The notes under the pieces were generated by a model that made no database searches, was not told the origin of the DNA, and saw only the letters and a program-made list of their open reading frames with translations. A program made the translations under genes and the position numbers. Source: Halomonas sp. LR3S48 (GTDB lineage Bacteria; Pseudomonadota; Gammaproteobacteria; Pseudomonadales; Halomonadaceae). From it: a stretch of 64,000 bases of DNA. Shown piece by piece: positions 44,447-54,149 of this stretch (positions are counted from its first letter, which is position 1; each line of letters begins with the position of its first letter). Location of the stretch: assembly GCF_025725665.1 (NCBI RefSeq), contig NZ_CP107009.1, forward strand, positions 1,736,001 through 1,800,000, in the 5' to 3' direction.

Positions 44447-45394
44447 ATGGCCGAGGGGCGCGACGTACAGTGGGTGGAGGTGGGCGAAGGCCAGTCGGGC
44501 CAGCGGGTCGACAACTTCCTGATAACGCGCCTGAAAGGCGTGCCGCGGACGCTGGTCTACCGCATCGTGCGTAAAGGCGAGGTGCGGGTGAACAAGAAGC
44601 GGGTAAAGGCCGATTATCGCCTGCAGGTGGGCGACATGGTACGGATCCCGCCGCTCAAGATGGCCCCGCGCGAGGCGGTCAAGCAGGTCAGCGAGGGGCT
44701 GCGCAACCTGTTGGCTGGTAGCGTGCTGGTGGAAGGGCCGGGCTGGCTGGTGCTCAACAAGCCGGCCGGTCTTCCGGTGCATGGCGGCAGCGGCGTCAAG
44801 ATCGGCTTGATCGAGGCGCTGCGCCAGGTACGCGAGGACCTCGATTTTCTCGAGCTGGTCCATCGCCTCGACCGTGACACCTCGGGCTGCTTGCTGTTGG
44901 CCAAGTCGCGCCCGGCGCTGCTCACGCTCAACGAGGCGCTCAAGCATCACCAGATGGACAAGCGCTACCTGGCGCTGGTGGCAGGGCGTTGGCCCGCGCG
45001 ACGGGAGTTCGTCAGCGCCCGCCTCGACCGTTACGACGCCGGCAATGGCGAACGCCGGGTGCGCGTGGATTCGGCCGGCAAGGTGGCTCGTACGCGCTTC
45101 GCCGTGCGCGAGGCGTTCCCCAAGGCGACCCTGATCGAGGCCGAACCGGTGACCGGGCGTACCCACCAGATCCGCGTGCATGCCGCCCATGCCGGCTACC
45201 CCCTGCTCGGCGACGACAAGTACGGCTCGCGGGAAGGGGCGTCGCTGGCCCGTCACCTGGGCCTGTCACGTCTGTTCCTGCATGCCGAGTCGCTGACCTT
45301 TCCCGAACCCAGCAGCGGGCGCCCGGTACAGATTCGAGCGCCTCTGCCCGACGAGCTCGAGGCCGTGCTGGCGCGCGCCCGGGAGAGTCGCTGA
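44447..45394 (+). CDS. rluC: 23S rRNA pseudouridine synthase RluC
   Basis: RluA-family pseudouridine synthase of 315 residues, expected to modify positions 955, 2504 and 2580 of 23S rRNA. An N-terminal S4 RNA-binding domain (residues about 18–80, VDNFLITRLKGVPRTLVYR) is followed by the catalytic domain with HRLDRDTSG (catalytic Asp142), KRYLALVAG and the GRTHQIRVHAAHAGYPLLGD motif. Start ATG 44447 with GGGAG. Divergent from rne, as in E. coli and Pseudomonas. Confidence 0.96.
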   Translation: MAEGRDVQWVEVGEGQSGQRVDNFLITRLKGVPRTLVYRIVRKGEVRVNKKRVKADYRLQVGDMVRIPPLKMAPREAVKQVSEGLRNLLAGSVLVEGPGWLVLNKPAGLPVHGGSGVKIGLIEALRQVREDLDFLELVHRLDRDTSGCLLLAKSRPALLTLNEALKHHQMDKRYLALVAGRWPARREFVSARLDRYDAGNGERRVRVDSAGKVARTRFAVREAFPKATLIEAEPVTGRTHQIRVHAAHAGYPLLGDDKYGSREGASLARHLGLSRLFLHAESLTFPEPSSGRPVQIRAPLPDELEAVLARARESR

Positions 45395-45431
45395 GGCGCG
45401 ACTTGCCACTCAAATCACGACCGGAGCCGCT

Positions 45432-46082
45432 ATGCGCTATCGACTGGTGATTTTCGACTGGGATGGCACCTTGATGGATTCCGCCGCCCGTATCGTCTCC
45501 TGCATGCAGGCGGCGGCGCGCGATGCCGGCTGGGGGCATCTCGAAGATGCCGCGGTGCGCGACATCATCGGCCTGGGGCTTCCCGAAGCCATCGACCGGC
45601 TGTGTCCGGGCATCGACGCCGAGCGCTTCGAGCTGCTGCGTGCCCGCTATGCCCACCACTTTGTCGAGGGCGACAAGACGCCGATGTCCTTCTTCGACGG
45701 CGTCGAGGTCGGTGTTGCCACGCTGTGCGAGCAAAGAGAGCGACGGCTGGCGGTGGCCACCGGCAAGAGCCGGCGCGGGCTCGACCGAATCTTCCGCGAG
45801 AGCGGCAGTGGCGGCTGGTTCCATGCGAGTCGTACCGCCGACGAAACCCGCTCCAAGCCGCACCCGCAGATGCTCGAGGAGTTGTTGGTCGAGCTGGCCG
45901 TGCCGGTCGAGGAGGCCGTCATGGTGGGCGATACCGAGTACGACCTGGAGATGGCGCGCGCTCTGGGCATGGATCGTGTCGCCGTGACCTGGGGCGTGCA
46001 TACACCCGAGCGGTTGGCGGCGAGCCGTCCTGTCTATACTGCCCAGGCGGTAACCGAGCTGTTCGACTGGCTGAACCAATAG
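45432..46082 (+). CDS. HAD family hydrolase (phosphoglycolate-phosphatase-like)
   Basis: HAD superfamily IA phosphatase of 216 residues. Motif I FDWDGTLMDS with the nucleophile Asp, motif II in LAVATGKSRRG, lysine in RSKPHPQM, and motif IV GDTEYDLEMARALG. The neighbourhood (rluC, this gene, S49 peptidase, maf) matches Pseudomonas. Substrate unknown; possibly phosphoglycolate or another small phosphate ester. Confidence 0.9.
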   Translation: MRYRLVIFDWDGTLMDSAARIVSCMQAAARDAGWGHLEDAAVRDIIGLGLPEAIDRLCPGIDAERFELLRARYAHHFVEGDKTPMSFFDGVEVGVATLCEQRERRLAVATGKSRRGLDRIFRESGSGGWFHASRTADETRSKPHPQMLEELLVELAVPVEEAVMVGDTEYDLEMARALGMDRVAVTWGVHTPERLAASRPVYTAQAVTELFDWLNQ

Positions 46083-46104
46083 CAGGTGAAAGGAAGACGA
46101 GCTA

Positions 46105-47199
46105 ATGAGCGATGACAAGCGAGAAGGTCGCGACCAGCGCGAGGACCGCTGGACCGAGGGGCCGGAGCTGACCCCCGAGCAGGCGAGCGAGCTGCGGCAG
46201 GCCAAGAGCGAGAAGCCGGCCTCGTCAGCGGAGAGCGCCGAAGTGCTGCGCGAGCGCCGGCGCCTGGCACAGCAGGAGATGCTCGACCGCTGGATCGACG
46301 GGGTGCTGGTCGAGCAGCGTCGTTCGCGGCGCTGGAAGTTGTTCTTCCGCCTTTTCTTCGCCGCGCTCATTCTGGCTTCGCTGGCCGCCACTTTCTACAG
46401 CCTGTTCGGCGACCCAGGCTCGGAGCCGGAGCGTCAGCATCTGGGGGTGGTCAAGGTACAGGGCGTGATCGACAGCGAGTCGCCGGCCAGTGCCGAGCGC
46501 ATCATCGAGGGGCTGAACCGGGCCTGGGAGTCTGGCAGTGCCGCCGCCGTGGTGCTGCACATCGACAGCCCTGGAGGCAGCCCGGTGCAGTCTCAGCGCG
46601 TCTACAGCGAGATCCTGCGACTGCGCGAGGAGGGCGACAAGCCCATCATCGCGGTCATCGAGGATGTGGGGGCCAGCGGCGCCTACTACATGGCGGCGGC
46701 AGCTGACGAGATCGTCGCTGCGCCGGCGAGCCTCGTGGGCTCGATCGGCGTCATCTTTGCCAGCTTCGGTTTCGAAGAGGCGATCGATCGCCTCGGCATC
46801 GAGCGGCGCATCTATGTCAGCGGTGAGAACAAGGGATTCCTCGACCCTTTCTCGCCGATAGCGCCGGAAGAGCGGGAATTCTGGCAGACGGTGATGGATA
46901 CCACTCATGGTCAGTTCATCGAGGCCGTGCGCCAGGGGCGCGGCGACCGCCTGGCCGATGACGAGCGGCTCTTCACGGGGCTGATCTGGAGCGGCCAGCA
47001 GGCCCTGGAGCTGGGGTTGATCGACGGTATCAGCAGCCTCGACGCCCTGAGCCGTGAGCTGTTCGGCGAGGTGCGGCTGCACGACTATACGCCGCGACTG
47101 GACCCCTTCGAGCGGCTGTCTCGTCAGTTCGGCCGGGTAGCCGCCGAGTGGATGGGCATGTCGTCCAGTGGTGCCCCGGTACGCTACCAACTGCCTTGA
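46105..47199 (+). CDS. S49 family signal-peptide-peptidase-like protein
   Basis: SppA-type serine protease of 364 residues. A hydrophilic N-terminal 75 residues, one TM helix at about 77–99 (FFRLFFAALILASLAATF), then the S49 catalytic domain. The Ser/Lys dyad is likely Ser191 in VGASGAYYMAA and Lys243 in GENKGFLDPF; the spacing equals that in short bacterial SppA enzymes. HIDSPGGSPVQS is the family signature. Probably degrades leftover signal peptides in the membrane. Its 3' end overlaps the convergent maf gene by 16 bases. Confidence 0.92.
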   Translation: MSDDKREGRDQREDRWTEGPELTPEQASELRQAKSEKPASSAESAEVLRERRRLAQQEMLDRWIDGVLVEQRRSRRWKLFFRLFFAALILASLAATFYSLFGDPGSEPERQHLGVVKVQGVIDSESPASAERIIEGLNRAWESGSAAAVVLHIDSPGGSPVQSQRVYSEILRLREEGDKPIIAVIEDVGASGAYYMAAAADEIVAAPASLVGSIGVIFASFGFEEAIDRLGIERRIYVSGENKGFLDPFSPIAPEEREFWQTVMDTTHGQFIEAVRQGRGDRLADDERLFTGLIWSGQQALELGLIDGISSLDALSRELFGEVRLHDYTPRLDPFERLSRQFGRVAAEWMGMSSSGAPVRYQLP

Positions 47200-47780
47200 T
47201 CCCCTAGCGGATCAAGGCCCGCTTCGCGCAGCAGCGCGCACAATCGGATCAGCGGCAGGCCGATCAGCGTATTGGGGTCGTCGCCCTCGAGCTTCTCGAA
47301 CAGGGTGATGCCGAGCCCCTCCATGCGAAAACTGCCGGCGCTGTCCAGCGGCTGTTCGCGCTCCACGTAGCGGGCGATCTCAGCGTCGCTGAGACGGCGA
47401 AAGAGTACGTCGTAGCGCTCGTGGCAGACCCAGTGGCGTGCATTGCGGGTATCGATCAGCGCCAAGCCGGTGAGGAAGGTCACGCGACGACCGGAGAAGC
47501 GTGCCAGCTGAGCCCGGGCCGTCGCTGCATCGCCGGGCTTGCCGAGGATGTCGCCGTCGAACTCGGCGACCTGATCCGAGCCTATCACCAGGTGCTCCGG
47601 GTGTGTCTCGGCCACGCGACTGGCCTTGGCCAGCGACAGCCGGTGAACCAGCGCTACAGGCGCCTCGCCGGGGCGTGGTGACTCGTCGATGTCGGGGCTT
47701 GCCCAGGCGTAGGGCAGCCCCAGTCGGTCGAGGAGTTGGCGGCGCCAGCGGGAGCCGGAAGCGAGAACGAGTCGAGGCAT
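47184..47780 (-). CDS. Maf-type nucleotide pyrophosphatase (YceF-like)
   Basis: Maf/HAM1-related protein of 198 residues. Typical start LVLASGSRWRRQLLDRLGLP, IDESPRPGE, the conserved GSDQVAEFDGDILGKP, and the SAGSFRMEGLG segment. The location next to yceD-rpmF matches E. coli yceF, whose product hydrolyses 7-methyl-GTP, so that activity is the best guess. Divergent from yceD and overlapping the convergent S49 peptidase gene. Confidence 0.92.
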   Translation of the reverse strand: MPRLVLASGSRWRRQLLDRLGLPYAWASPDIDESPRPGEAPVALVHRLSLAKASRVAETHPEHLVIGSDQVAEFDGDILGKPGDAATARAQLARFSGRRVTFLTGLALIDTRNARHWVCHERYDVLFRRLSDAEIARYVEREQPLDSAGSFRMEGLGITLFEKLEGDDPNTLIGLPLIRLCALLREAGLDPLGDQGSW

Positions 47781-47858
47781 GGTGCACTCCTGCGCGATGG
47801 GGAAAGGGGCATTCGGCTTTCGAACAGGCGGACATTGTAACTTGTTGAGTGGGCGTCT

Positions 47859-47887
47859 TTGACAGGGGCGGGGGGAGTGCCTATCAT
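47859..47887 (+). promoter_or_regulatory. Strong promoter of yceD-rpmF-fab operon, near-leaderless
   Basis: Consensus TTGACA (47859–47864), 17-base spacer, TATCAT (47882–47887). The yceD start codon at 47897 begins only 10 bases after the -10, so the transcript would start within about 3 bases of ATG. Confidence 0.75.
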
Positions 47888-47896
47888 TGCGCGCCT

Positions 47897-48424
47897 ATGT
47901 TGACCTCACGACTTCCCAATAGGGTCGAGCCTTACCGGCTCGCCTCCCGTGGCGAAAGCCTCTCCGGCCTGATGGCGCTCGACCAGTTCGAGCGCCTGGC
48001 CGAGCAGGTGGGTGCGCAGACGGGGGACTGCCAGGTATGGCTCGATTTCGGCATCGACGCCCAAGGCCGCCGCGAGATTCGCGGCCGTCTCGAAGCCGAG
48101 CTGCAGTTGCCTTGCCGGCGCTGCCTCGAGCCTATGGCGCAGCATGTCGAGAGCGAGTTCCTGCTGGGCATGGTCTCGAGCGATGCGCTGGCGGCAGAGC
48201 TGCCAAGCACCCACGAGCCGGTGCTGGTGGAAAACGAACAGCTGAATCTTCTGGAGGTGGTCGAGGATGAATTGATCCTCAGCCTGCCCCAGGTGGTTTA
48301 CCACGACGAGGCACATTGCCGTGTCTCGCGCGACCAGCTGAGCAGCGGAGAGGAGGCCGAATCGAGCGAGCCGGCTCCCGCGAGTCCTTTCGAGGTGCTG
48401 CGTCATCTCAAGGGCAAATCCTGA
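47897..48424 (+). CDS. yceD: YceD family protein (DUF177)
   Basis: DUF177 protein of 175 residues, linked to 23S rRNA accumulation or large-subunit assembly in several bacteria. Conserved: [12 protein letters not shown] (CxxC), [20 protein letters not shown], and C-terminal [13 protein letters not shown] 47897 aligns with the E. coli start ([12 protein letters not shown] versus MQKVKLPLTLDP). It has no ribosome site because the promoter -10 sits right before it. The in-frame ATG at 47849 lies upstream of the promoter. Confidence 0.93.
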   Translation: MLTSRLPNRVEPYRLASRGESLSGLMALDQFERLAEQVGAQTGDCQVWLDFGIDAQGRREIRGRLEAELQLPCRRCLEPMAQHVESEFLLGMVSSDALAAELPSTHEPVLVENEQLNLLEVVEDELILSLPQVVYHDEAHCRVSRDQLSSGEEAESSEPAPASPFEVLRHLKGKS

Positions 48425-48455
48425 TTGTTTATCGTCTCACTTCGGAGTGACACCC

Positions 48456-48626
48456 ATGGCAGTTCAACAGAACCGTAAGACCCGTTCCAAGCGCGGCATG
48501 CGTCGCAGCCACGACGCCCTGAGCGCGCCGACCCTGTCCCAGGACAAGGAAACCGGCACCACTCACCTGCGCCACCACGTCTCCCCGGACGGCTTCTACC
48601 GTGGTCGCAAGGTGGTCGACGCCTGA
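48456..48626 (+). CDS. rpmF: 50S ribosomal protein L32
   Basis: A 56-residue ribosomal protein, starting [20 protein letters not shown] and ending [11 protein letters not shown], the classic L32 sequence (gammaproteobacterial type without the zinc cysteines). Start ATG 48456 with GGAG; 31 bases after yceD, as in most proteobacteria. Confidence 0.97.
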   Translation: MAVQQNRKTRSKRGMRRSHDALSAPTLSQDKETGTTHLRHHVSPDGFYRGRKVVDA

Positions 48627-48661
48627 GTCGACCCGCTGTCGATGACCATCGGCACCTGAAC

Positions 48662-49699
48662 GTGCGGATTGCCATCGATGCGATGGGTGGAGACGCCGGT
48701 CCGGCCGTTGCCGTCCATGGTGCGGCGGCCGCCGCCCAGGCTTGGCCGGGGCTGGCAATTGACCTGTTCGGCCCGGGCGACCAGCTGTCAGTCGAGCTCG
48801 AGAATCTGCCGCGGCACCTCGCCGCGGCGGGTTCGCGTTTGTCCGTTCATCATGCGGCGGGCCTGATTCGTCAGGATCAGCGACCCTCCGACGCGCTCAG
48901 GCGTGGCGGCGATACGAGCATGGCGCTGATGCTCGCCCATGTGGCCAGCCGCAATGCCGCGGCAGGTGTCAGTGCCGGCAATACCGGTGCCTTGATGGCC
49001 CTGGCCCGGCGTGCGCTTGGCACCGTGGCGGACATCCCGCGCCCGGCTATCTGTACGGCCATCCCTACCCGCGGCGATGGGCGCTGCTACCTGCTGGACC
49101 TCGGTGCCAATGTCGATGTCACCGCGGAGCGGTTGGTGGACTTCGCCCGTATGGGTGAGGTCATGGCGCGCCACGTGGACGGCCTAGCCGCCCCCAGGGT
49201 GGCGCTGCTCAACGTGGGCAGCGAGGGCACCAAGGGTAGTGAGGCGGTTCGCCAGGCGGATGCGCTGCTGGAGGCGTTCGAGTCGCTGAACTATATCGGT
49301 TTCATCGAGGGAGACGGCATCTTTGCCGGTTCCGCCGATGTGGTGGTATGCGATGGTTTCGTTGGCAATGCGGTGCTCAAGGCCAGCGAAGGATTGGCGC
49401 GCATGCTGATCGAGCGGGTCCAGACGACCTTCGAGTCGCATTGGGGCAGCCGTTTTGTCGGAATGCTGGCAAGGCCGGCGCTGCGTCGGTTGAAGAACGA
49501 ACTCGATCCGGTGCGCTACAATGGCGCCAGCTTGCTGGGGCTCGACGGCATCGTGATCAAGAGCCATGGTAGTGCCGATGCTACAGGCTTCTCCTATGCT
49601 GTGTCGCGGGCCGTGCAGGAGGTCAATCGCGGCTTGCCGGGGCGACTCGCCGTGGAGCTGGGCGCACAGTGTGACAGCACTCAACAAGAGCAATGGTGA
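48662..49699 (+). CDS. plsX: Phosphate acyltransferase PlsX
   Basis: Makes acyl-phosphate from acyl-ACP for phospholipid synthesis, 345 residues. Typical: [12 protein letters not shown] at the start, [51 protein letters not shown] start at 48662. The next gene is fabD with a short gap; fabH, which follows plsX in E. coli, is absent. Confidence 0.96.
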   Translation: MRIAIDAMGGDAGPAVAVHGAAAAAQAWPGLAIDLFGPGDQLSVELENLPRHLAAAGSRLSVHHAAGLIRQDQRPSDALRRGGDTSMALMLAHVASRNAAAGVSAGNTGALMALARRALGTVADIPRPAICTAIPTRGDGRCYLLDLGANVDVTAERLVDFARMGEVMARHVDGLAAPRVALLNVGSEGTKGSEAVRQADALLEAFESLNYIGFIEGDGIFAGSADVVVCDGFVGNAVLKASEGLARMLIERVQTTFESHWGSRFVGMLARPALRRLKNELDPVRYNGASLLGLDGIVIKSHGSADATGFSYAVSRAVQEVNRGLPGRLAVELGAQCDSTQQEQW

Positions 49700-49704
49700 A
49701 CGAC

Positions 49705-50658
49705 ATGACTCAACCCCTTGCCCTCGTCTTTCCCGGGCAAGGCTCCCAGCAAGTAGGCATGTTGCGGGAGCTGGCGGAACGCTACAGCGTCGTGCGGACG
49801 ACCTTCGAGGAAGCCGCCGATGCCTTGGGCTACGACCTGTGGAAAGTGGTCCAGGAAGGGCCCGATGAGGCACTCAACGCTACCGCCTGTACCCAGCCGG
49901 CGCTATTGACGGCCAGCGTTGCCATCTGGCGGGTATGGCAGGAACTGGAGGGGCCTCGCCCTGGTGCCATGGCGGGACACAGCCTGGGTGAATACAGCGC
50001 CATGGTATGCGCCGGCGTCATGGGCTTCGCCGATGGCGTTCGCCTGGTGCGCCTGCGTGGCGAGGCGATGCAGGAGGCGGTGCCGGTCGGTCAGGGCGCC
50101 ATGGCGGCCATCCTGGGGCTGGAGGACGTCACCGTTGAAACGGCCTGTGCCGAGGCGGCGCAAAATGAGGTGGTGGCGGCGGTGAACTACAATGCTCCGG
50201 GGCAGGTGGTGATCGCCGGCGACAAGGCCGCCGTGGAGCGAGCCATTGCCCTGTGCCAGGAGGCGGGTGCCAAGCGCGCCATGCCGCTGCCGGTTTCGGT
50301 GCCTTCGCACTGCGCTCTGATGCGGCCGGCCGCCGAGCGGCTCGAGGCGGCCATGGCGAAGCTCGACATGCGTCCGCCGCGCTATACCGTTTACCAAAAC
50401 GTCGATGCCCAGGCGCATGCCGATGTCGAAACCCTGCGCACGCGCCTGGTCGAGCAGCTCTACCAGCCGGTGCGCTGGACTTCCTGCATGGAGGCGATGG
50501 CCTCGGGCGGTGCCCAGGTGTTCATCGAATGCGGGCCGGGCAAGGTGCTCACCGGTCTTGGCAAGCGCATCGTCAAGGGCAGCAAGGGACTGGCGGTTAA
50601 CGATCCCGATAGCCTTGAGGCCGCTCTGGAGCTGGCGCGCGAGGCCGCCAACCCATAA
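49705..50658 (+). CDS. fabD: Malonyl-CoA–ACP transacylase FabD
   Basis: Loads malonate onto ACP, 317 residues from ATG 49705 (MTQPLALVFPGQGSQQVGM, matching E. coli MTQFAFVFPGQGSQ). An in-frame ATG at 49693 would add four residues and overlap plsX by 7 bases. Active-site serine in GHSLGEYSAM (about residue 93), histidine in VPSHCALM, and FIECGPGKVLTGL near the end. Confidence 0.96.
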   Translation: MTQPLALVFPGQGSQQVGMLRELAERYSVVRTTFEEAADALGYDLWKVVQEGPDEALNATACTQPALLTASVAIWRVWQELEGPRPGAMAGHSLGEYSAMVCAGVMGFADGVRLVRLRGEAMQEAVPVGQGAMAAILGLEDVTVETACAEAAQNEVVAAVNYNAPGQVVIAGDKAAVERAIALCQEAGAKRAMPLPVSVPSHCALMRPAAERLEAAMAKLDMRPPRYTVYQNVDAQAHADVETLRTRLVEQLYQPVRWTSCMEAMASGGAQVFIECGPGKVLTGLGKRIVKGSKGLAVNDPDSLEAALELAREAANP

Positions 50659-50714
50659 TACGATGCGAGGCTCAGAGGTCTCGGACTCAACAGCACACCA
50701 GCGGAAACGGAATT

Positions 50715-51458
50715 ATGACGAGCGAACGTAGAATCGCCCTGGTAACCGGCGCCAGCCGTGGTATTGGCCAGGCCATTGCCCACGAACTCGGCCGCCAGGG
50801 ACGCGTGGTGATCGGAACCGCCACGACCGAATCCGGAGCAGCCAGGATCGACGAGGACCTGCGCGCCAACGGCATCGAGGGTGCCGGCAGGGCACTCGAC
50901 GTGACCGATCAGGCCAGTGTCGATGCACTGATCAAGGCCATCACCGAGGAGTTCGGTGCGCCCACCATCCTGGTCAACAATGCCGGCATCACGCGCGACA
51001 ACTTGCTGATGCGCATGAAGGAAGACGAATGGGACTCGGTGCTCGACACCAATCTCAAGTCGGTCTATCGCGTCACCAAGGCGTGCCTGCGCGGCATGAC
51101 CAAGGCCCGCTTCGGTCGTATCGTCAGTATCAGTTCGGTAGTGGCGACCATGGGCAATCTCGGCCAGACCAACTATGCTGCCGCCAAGGCGGGCATGGAA
51201 GGCTTCACTCGCGCCCTGGCGCGTGAGGTGGCATCTCGGGCGATTACCGTCAATGCCGTGGCGCCGGGCTTCATTGCTACCGACATGACGCGTGCGCTTC
51301 CCGAAGAGCAGCATCGGGCGCTACTGACACAGATTCCATTGGCGCGCCTTGGCGAGCCCGTGGAAATCGCGGCTGCCGTCGGTTTCCTGGCGAGCGAGGG
51401 CGCTGGCTACATCACCGGTGAGACGCTGCAGGTCAATGGCGGCATGAACATGCGTTGA
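50715..51458 (+). CDS. fabG: 3-oxoacyl-[ACP] reductase FabG
   Basis: NADPH-dependent reductase of fatty acid elongation, 247 residues. TGASRGIGQAIA, NNAGITRDNLLMRM, catalytic Ser in SISSVVATMGN, Tyr/Lys in NYAAAKAG, and GFIATDMT are all typical FabG. 56 bases after fabD. Confidence 0.97.
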   Translation: MTSERRIALVTGASRGIGQAIAHELGRQGRVVIGTATTESGAARIDEDLRANGIEGAGRALDVTDQASVDALIKAITEEFGAPTILVNNAGITRDNLLMRMKEDEWDSVLDTNLKSVYRVTKACLRGMTKARFGRIVSISSVVATMGNLGQTNYAAAKAGMEGFTRALAREVASRAITVNAVAPGFIATDMTRALPEEQHRALLTQIPLARLGEPVEIAAAVGFLASEGAGYITGETLQVNGGMNMR

Positions 51459-51580
51459 AGCCCCCGCAGGTCGGCGGTTGCGCCGACGGGGGGGCGTCTA
51501 TAAACTACCCCGCAGCTTGAGTTTGCGGACCAAACGGCTGGTCATCCGAACGGCTAACTTGAACGACTGGAGTACGTATA

Positions 51581-51814
51581 ATGAGCACCATCGAAGAGCG
51601 CGTGAAGAAGGTTGTGGCCGAGCGCCTGAACGTCAAGGAAGAGGATATCCAGAACAGCTCCTCCTTCACCGAGGACCTTGGCGCTGATTCCCTGGATACC
51701 GTCGAGCTGGTCATGGCGCTCGAAGAGGAATTCGATACCGAAATTCCCGATGAAGAAGCCGAGAAGATCACCACCGTTCAGGAAGCCATCGATTACGTCA
51801 ACGCCCATCAGTAA
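51581..51814 (+). CDS. acpP: Acyl carrier protein
   Basis: Acyl carrier protein of 77 residues, highly acidic, with the phosphopantetheine attachment Ser37 in [13 protein letters not shown]. Central carrier of fatty acid synthesis. The 122-base gap after fabG may hold its own promoter; a strong terminator follows, which probably limits expression of fabF relative to acpP. Confidence 0.98.
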   Translation: MSTIEERVKKVVAERLNVKEEDIQNSSSFTEDLGADSLDTVELVMALEEEFDTEIPDEEAEKITTVQEAIDYVNAHQ

Positions 51815-51868
51815 GGGCGCGGTCGTCGCCGCTTGCTGATGAGGTGAAGGGCTCTGCGAGAGCCTTGG

Positions 51869-51900
51869 AAAAGCCGTCCTGACTCTCGGGGCGGCTTTTT
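51869..51900 (+). terminator. Intrinsic terminator after acpP
   Basis: Stem AAAAGCCGTCC/GGGCGGCTTTT-type (11–12 pairs, two G-U), 8-base loop, ending in five T's, 54 bases after acpP. TATAAT at 51946–51951 downstream suggests fabF has its own promoter. Confidence 0.88.
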
Positions 51901-52010
51901 GCTTTGTATCGAGGCCGTGGCTGCCCATGCGAGGAGCATGTCCGGTATAATGCGCGCAATGACGGCCCGGGAGCAGGGCCGTGTCATCAAGGTTGTCTGG
52001 AGGATTTCTG

Positions 52011-53249
52011 ATGGCTCGTAGAGTTGTGGTGACCGGGCTGGGGCTGGTCACACCAGTGGGCAACACCGTCGAGGGGAGCTGGGAGAATATCCTGGCCGGC
52101 AAGAGCGGCATCGCCCCTATCGAGCATTTCGATGCCACCAGCTTCAACACTCGCTTCGGCGGTTCGGTCAAGAACTTCGACATCAGTCCGTACTTGAACC
52201 CGAAAGATGCGCGCAAGATGGACCTGTTCATTCAGTACGGCGTGGCAGCGGGAGCCCAGGCCATCGAGGATGCCGGTCTCGAATGCAACGAGGAAAACGC
52301 CGAGCGTATTGGAGTCGCCATCGGTTCCGGCATCGGCGGACTGCCGATGATCGAGCAGAACCATATCGCGCTCCAGAAAGGGGGGGCGCGTCGAATCTCG
52401 CCCTTCTTCGTGCCCGGCTCGATCATCAACATGATCTCCGGAAACTTGGCCATCCAGCATGGTTTCCGGGGACCTAACATCGCCATTACCACCGCCTGTA
52501 CCACCGGTACCCACAACATCGGCTACAGTGCTCGCACCATTGCCTATGGCGATGCCGACGTGATGATCTGCGGCGGCGCCGAGATGGCCACTACGCCGCT
52601 GGGACTGGGTGGGTTCTCCGCTGCCCGGGCACTGTCGACCCGCAACGACGACCCCCAGGCCGCCAGCCGACCCTGGGATCGCGACCGCGACGGCTTCGTG
52701 CTATCGGATGGCGCGGGCATCCTGGTGCTCGAGGAATATGAACACGCCAAGGCGCGTGGGGCGAGAATCTACGCCGAACTGACCGGTTTCGGCATGAGCG
52801 ACGATGCCTACCACATGACCGCACCGCCGGAAGACGGCAGCGGGGCGGCGCTCTCCATGCGCAACGCCATTCGCGATGCCAAGCTCGACCCCACCGAGGT
52901 GCACTACATCAATGCTCACGGTACCTCGACCCCCGCGGGTGACCTGGCCGAGAGCCGTGCGGTGAAGCGGGTGCTGGGCGAGGCGGCCAGCGGCGTGGCC
53001 GTGAGTTCCACCAAGTCGATGATCGGCCACCTGCTGGGCGCTGCCGGCGCCGTAGAGGCGGTGTTCTGCGTCCTGGCGATTCGCGATCAGGTGGCGCCGC
53101 CCACAATCAACCTGGACAATCCGCAGGAGGGCTGCGACCTGGATTACGTGCCGCATACCGCACGCGAGATGAAGATCGACGTGGCGGTGTCCAACTCATT
53201 CGGCTTCGGTGGCACCAACGGTACCCTGGTCTTCTCCCGGTTGCGCTGA
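52011..53249 (+). CDS. fabF: 3-oxoacyl-[ACP] synthase II FabF
   Basis: Condensing enzyme of fatty acid elongation, 412 residues. Catalytic Cys163 in [12 protein letters not shown], histidines in [12 protein letters not shown] and [12 protein letters not shown], and the end [12 protein letters not shown]. Start ATG 52011 has GGAGGA; the frame is open from 51981. TATAAT at 51946–51951 lies between the acpP terminator and this start. Confidence 0.97.
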   Translation: MARRVVVTGLGLVTPVGNTVEGSWENILAGKSGIAPIEHFDATSFNTRFGGSVKNFDISPYLNPKDARKMDLFIQYGVAAGAQAIEDAGLECNEENAERIGVAIGSGIGGLPMIEQNHIALQKGGARRISPFFVPGSIINMISGNLAIQHGFRGPNIAITTACTTGTHNIGYSARTIAYGDADVMICGGAEMATTPLGLGGFSAARALSTRNDDPQAASRPWDRDRDGFVLSDGAGILVLEEYEHAKARGARIYAELTGFGMSDDAYHMTAPPEDGSGAALSMRNAIRDAKLDPTEVHYINAHGTSTPAGDLAESRAVKRVLGEAASGVAVSSTKSMIGHLLGAAGAVEAVFCVLAIRDQVAPPTINLDNPQEGCDLDYVPHTAREMKIDVAVSNSFGFGGTNGTLVFSRLR

Positions 53250-53273
53250 GCCGGGACGTCGCGAGCGAGAGGC

Positions 53274-54095
53274 ATGACTCGGCCGATGGCGCCAGCGCAG
53301 GTTCCAGTCGACGACCGTGGCCTGGCCTACGGTGACGGGCTGTTCGAGACCATACTGGTTCGCGATGGCGAACCCCTGCTTTGGCCCCAGCACATGGCCC
53401 GGCTGGCCAAGGGCTGTCGGACACTGGGCATTCCCATGCCGGCCAGCGCCGAGCTCGACGGTCTACCTGTTCTGGCCGGGGCGGGGCTGAAGGTGCTCAA
53501 GCTGATCCTGACTCGTGGCAGCGGCGGTCGTGGCTACCTTCCTCCACATTCGGCCAGGCCGCGTTTGCGATGGCAGGTGTCCGACTTTTCGCCCCAGGCG
53601 AAGCGATGGGAGGCGGGCGTGCGGGTGCGACATTGCCACTTGCGGCTGGGCATCCAGCCCCTGCTTGCCGGGCTCAAGCATCTCAACCGGCTCGAGAACG
53701 TGCTGGCACGCCGCGAGTGGGATGATCCCGATGTGGCCGAAGGGTTGCTCTGCGACAGCCAGGGGAGCTTGATCGAAGCCACCTGCATGAACGTGTTCTG
53801 GCAGCGCCGGGGGCGCCTGGAAACACCGCGCCTCGATGGCTGCGGCGTGGCGGGTACGCTGCGGGGGGTTCTGATGGAACGCTTGCCGATCACGGAAGTC
53901 ACTACGGGGCCGGAAGTGCTGGTCGACGCCGAGGCCGTGTGGTTAGGCAACTCGGTTCAGGGGCTCTGGCCCGTCATTCGCCTCGACGATGCCGATGGCG
54001 TATTGCAGCGGTGGCAGACGATGGATGATGTCCACCGTAGCCTGCAGCGGGAAGCCCATGAGCTGTTGGGGTACCCGACCGACTTCGACGATTGA
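53274..54095 (+). CDS. pabC: Aminodeoxychorismate lyase PabC
   Basis: PLP enzyme (class IV aminotransferase fold) of 273 residues that makes p-aminobenzoate for folate. DRGLAYGDGLFETI at the start, PLP lysine K135 in LAGLKHLNRLENVLAR, and EATCMNVFWQRRG. Start ATG 53274 with GAGAGG, 24 bases after fabF; the same order occurs in E. coli (fabF-pabC-mltG-tmk-holB). Confidence 0.94.
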   Translation: MTRPMAPAQVPVDDRGLAYGDGLFETILVRDGEPLLWPQHMARLAKGCRTLGIPMPASAELDGLPVLAGAGLKVLKLILTRGSGGRGYLPPHSARPRLRWQVSDFSPQAKRWEAGVRVRHCHLRLGIQPLLAGLKHLNRLENVLARREWDDPDVAEGLLCDSQGSLIEATCMNVFWQRRGRLETPRLDGCGVAGTLRGVLMERLPITEVTTGPEVLVDAEAVWLGNSVQGLWPVIRLDDADGVLQRWQTMDDVHRSLQREAHELLGYPTDFDD

Positions 54096-54149
54096 TCTGC
54101 GAACGGCAGAGAGTGGGCACTGAATAAGAGTGGGCAACGAGGAAGGCGC

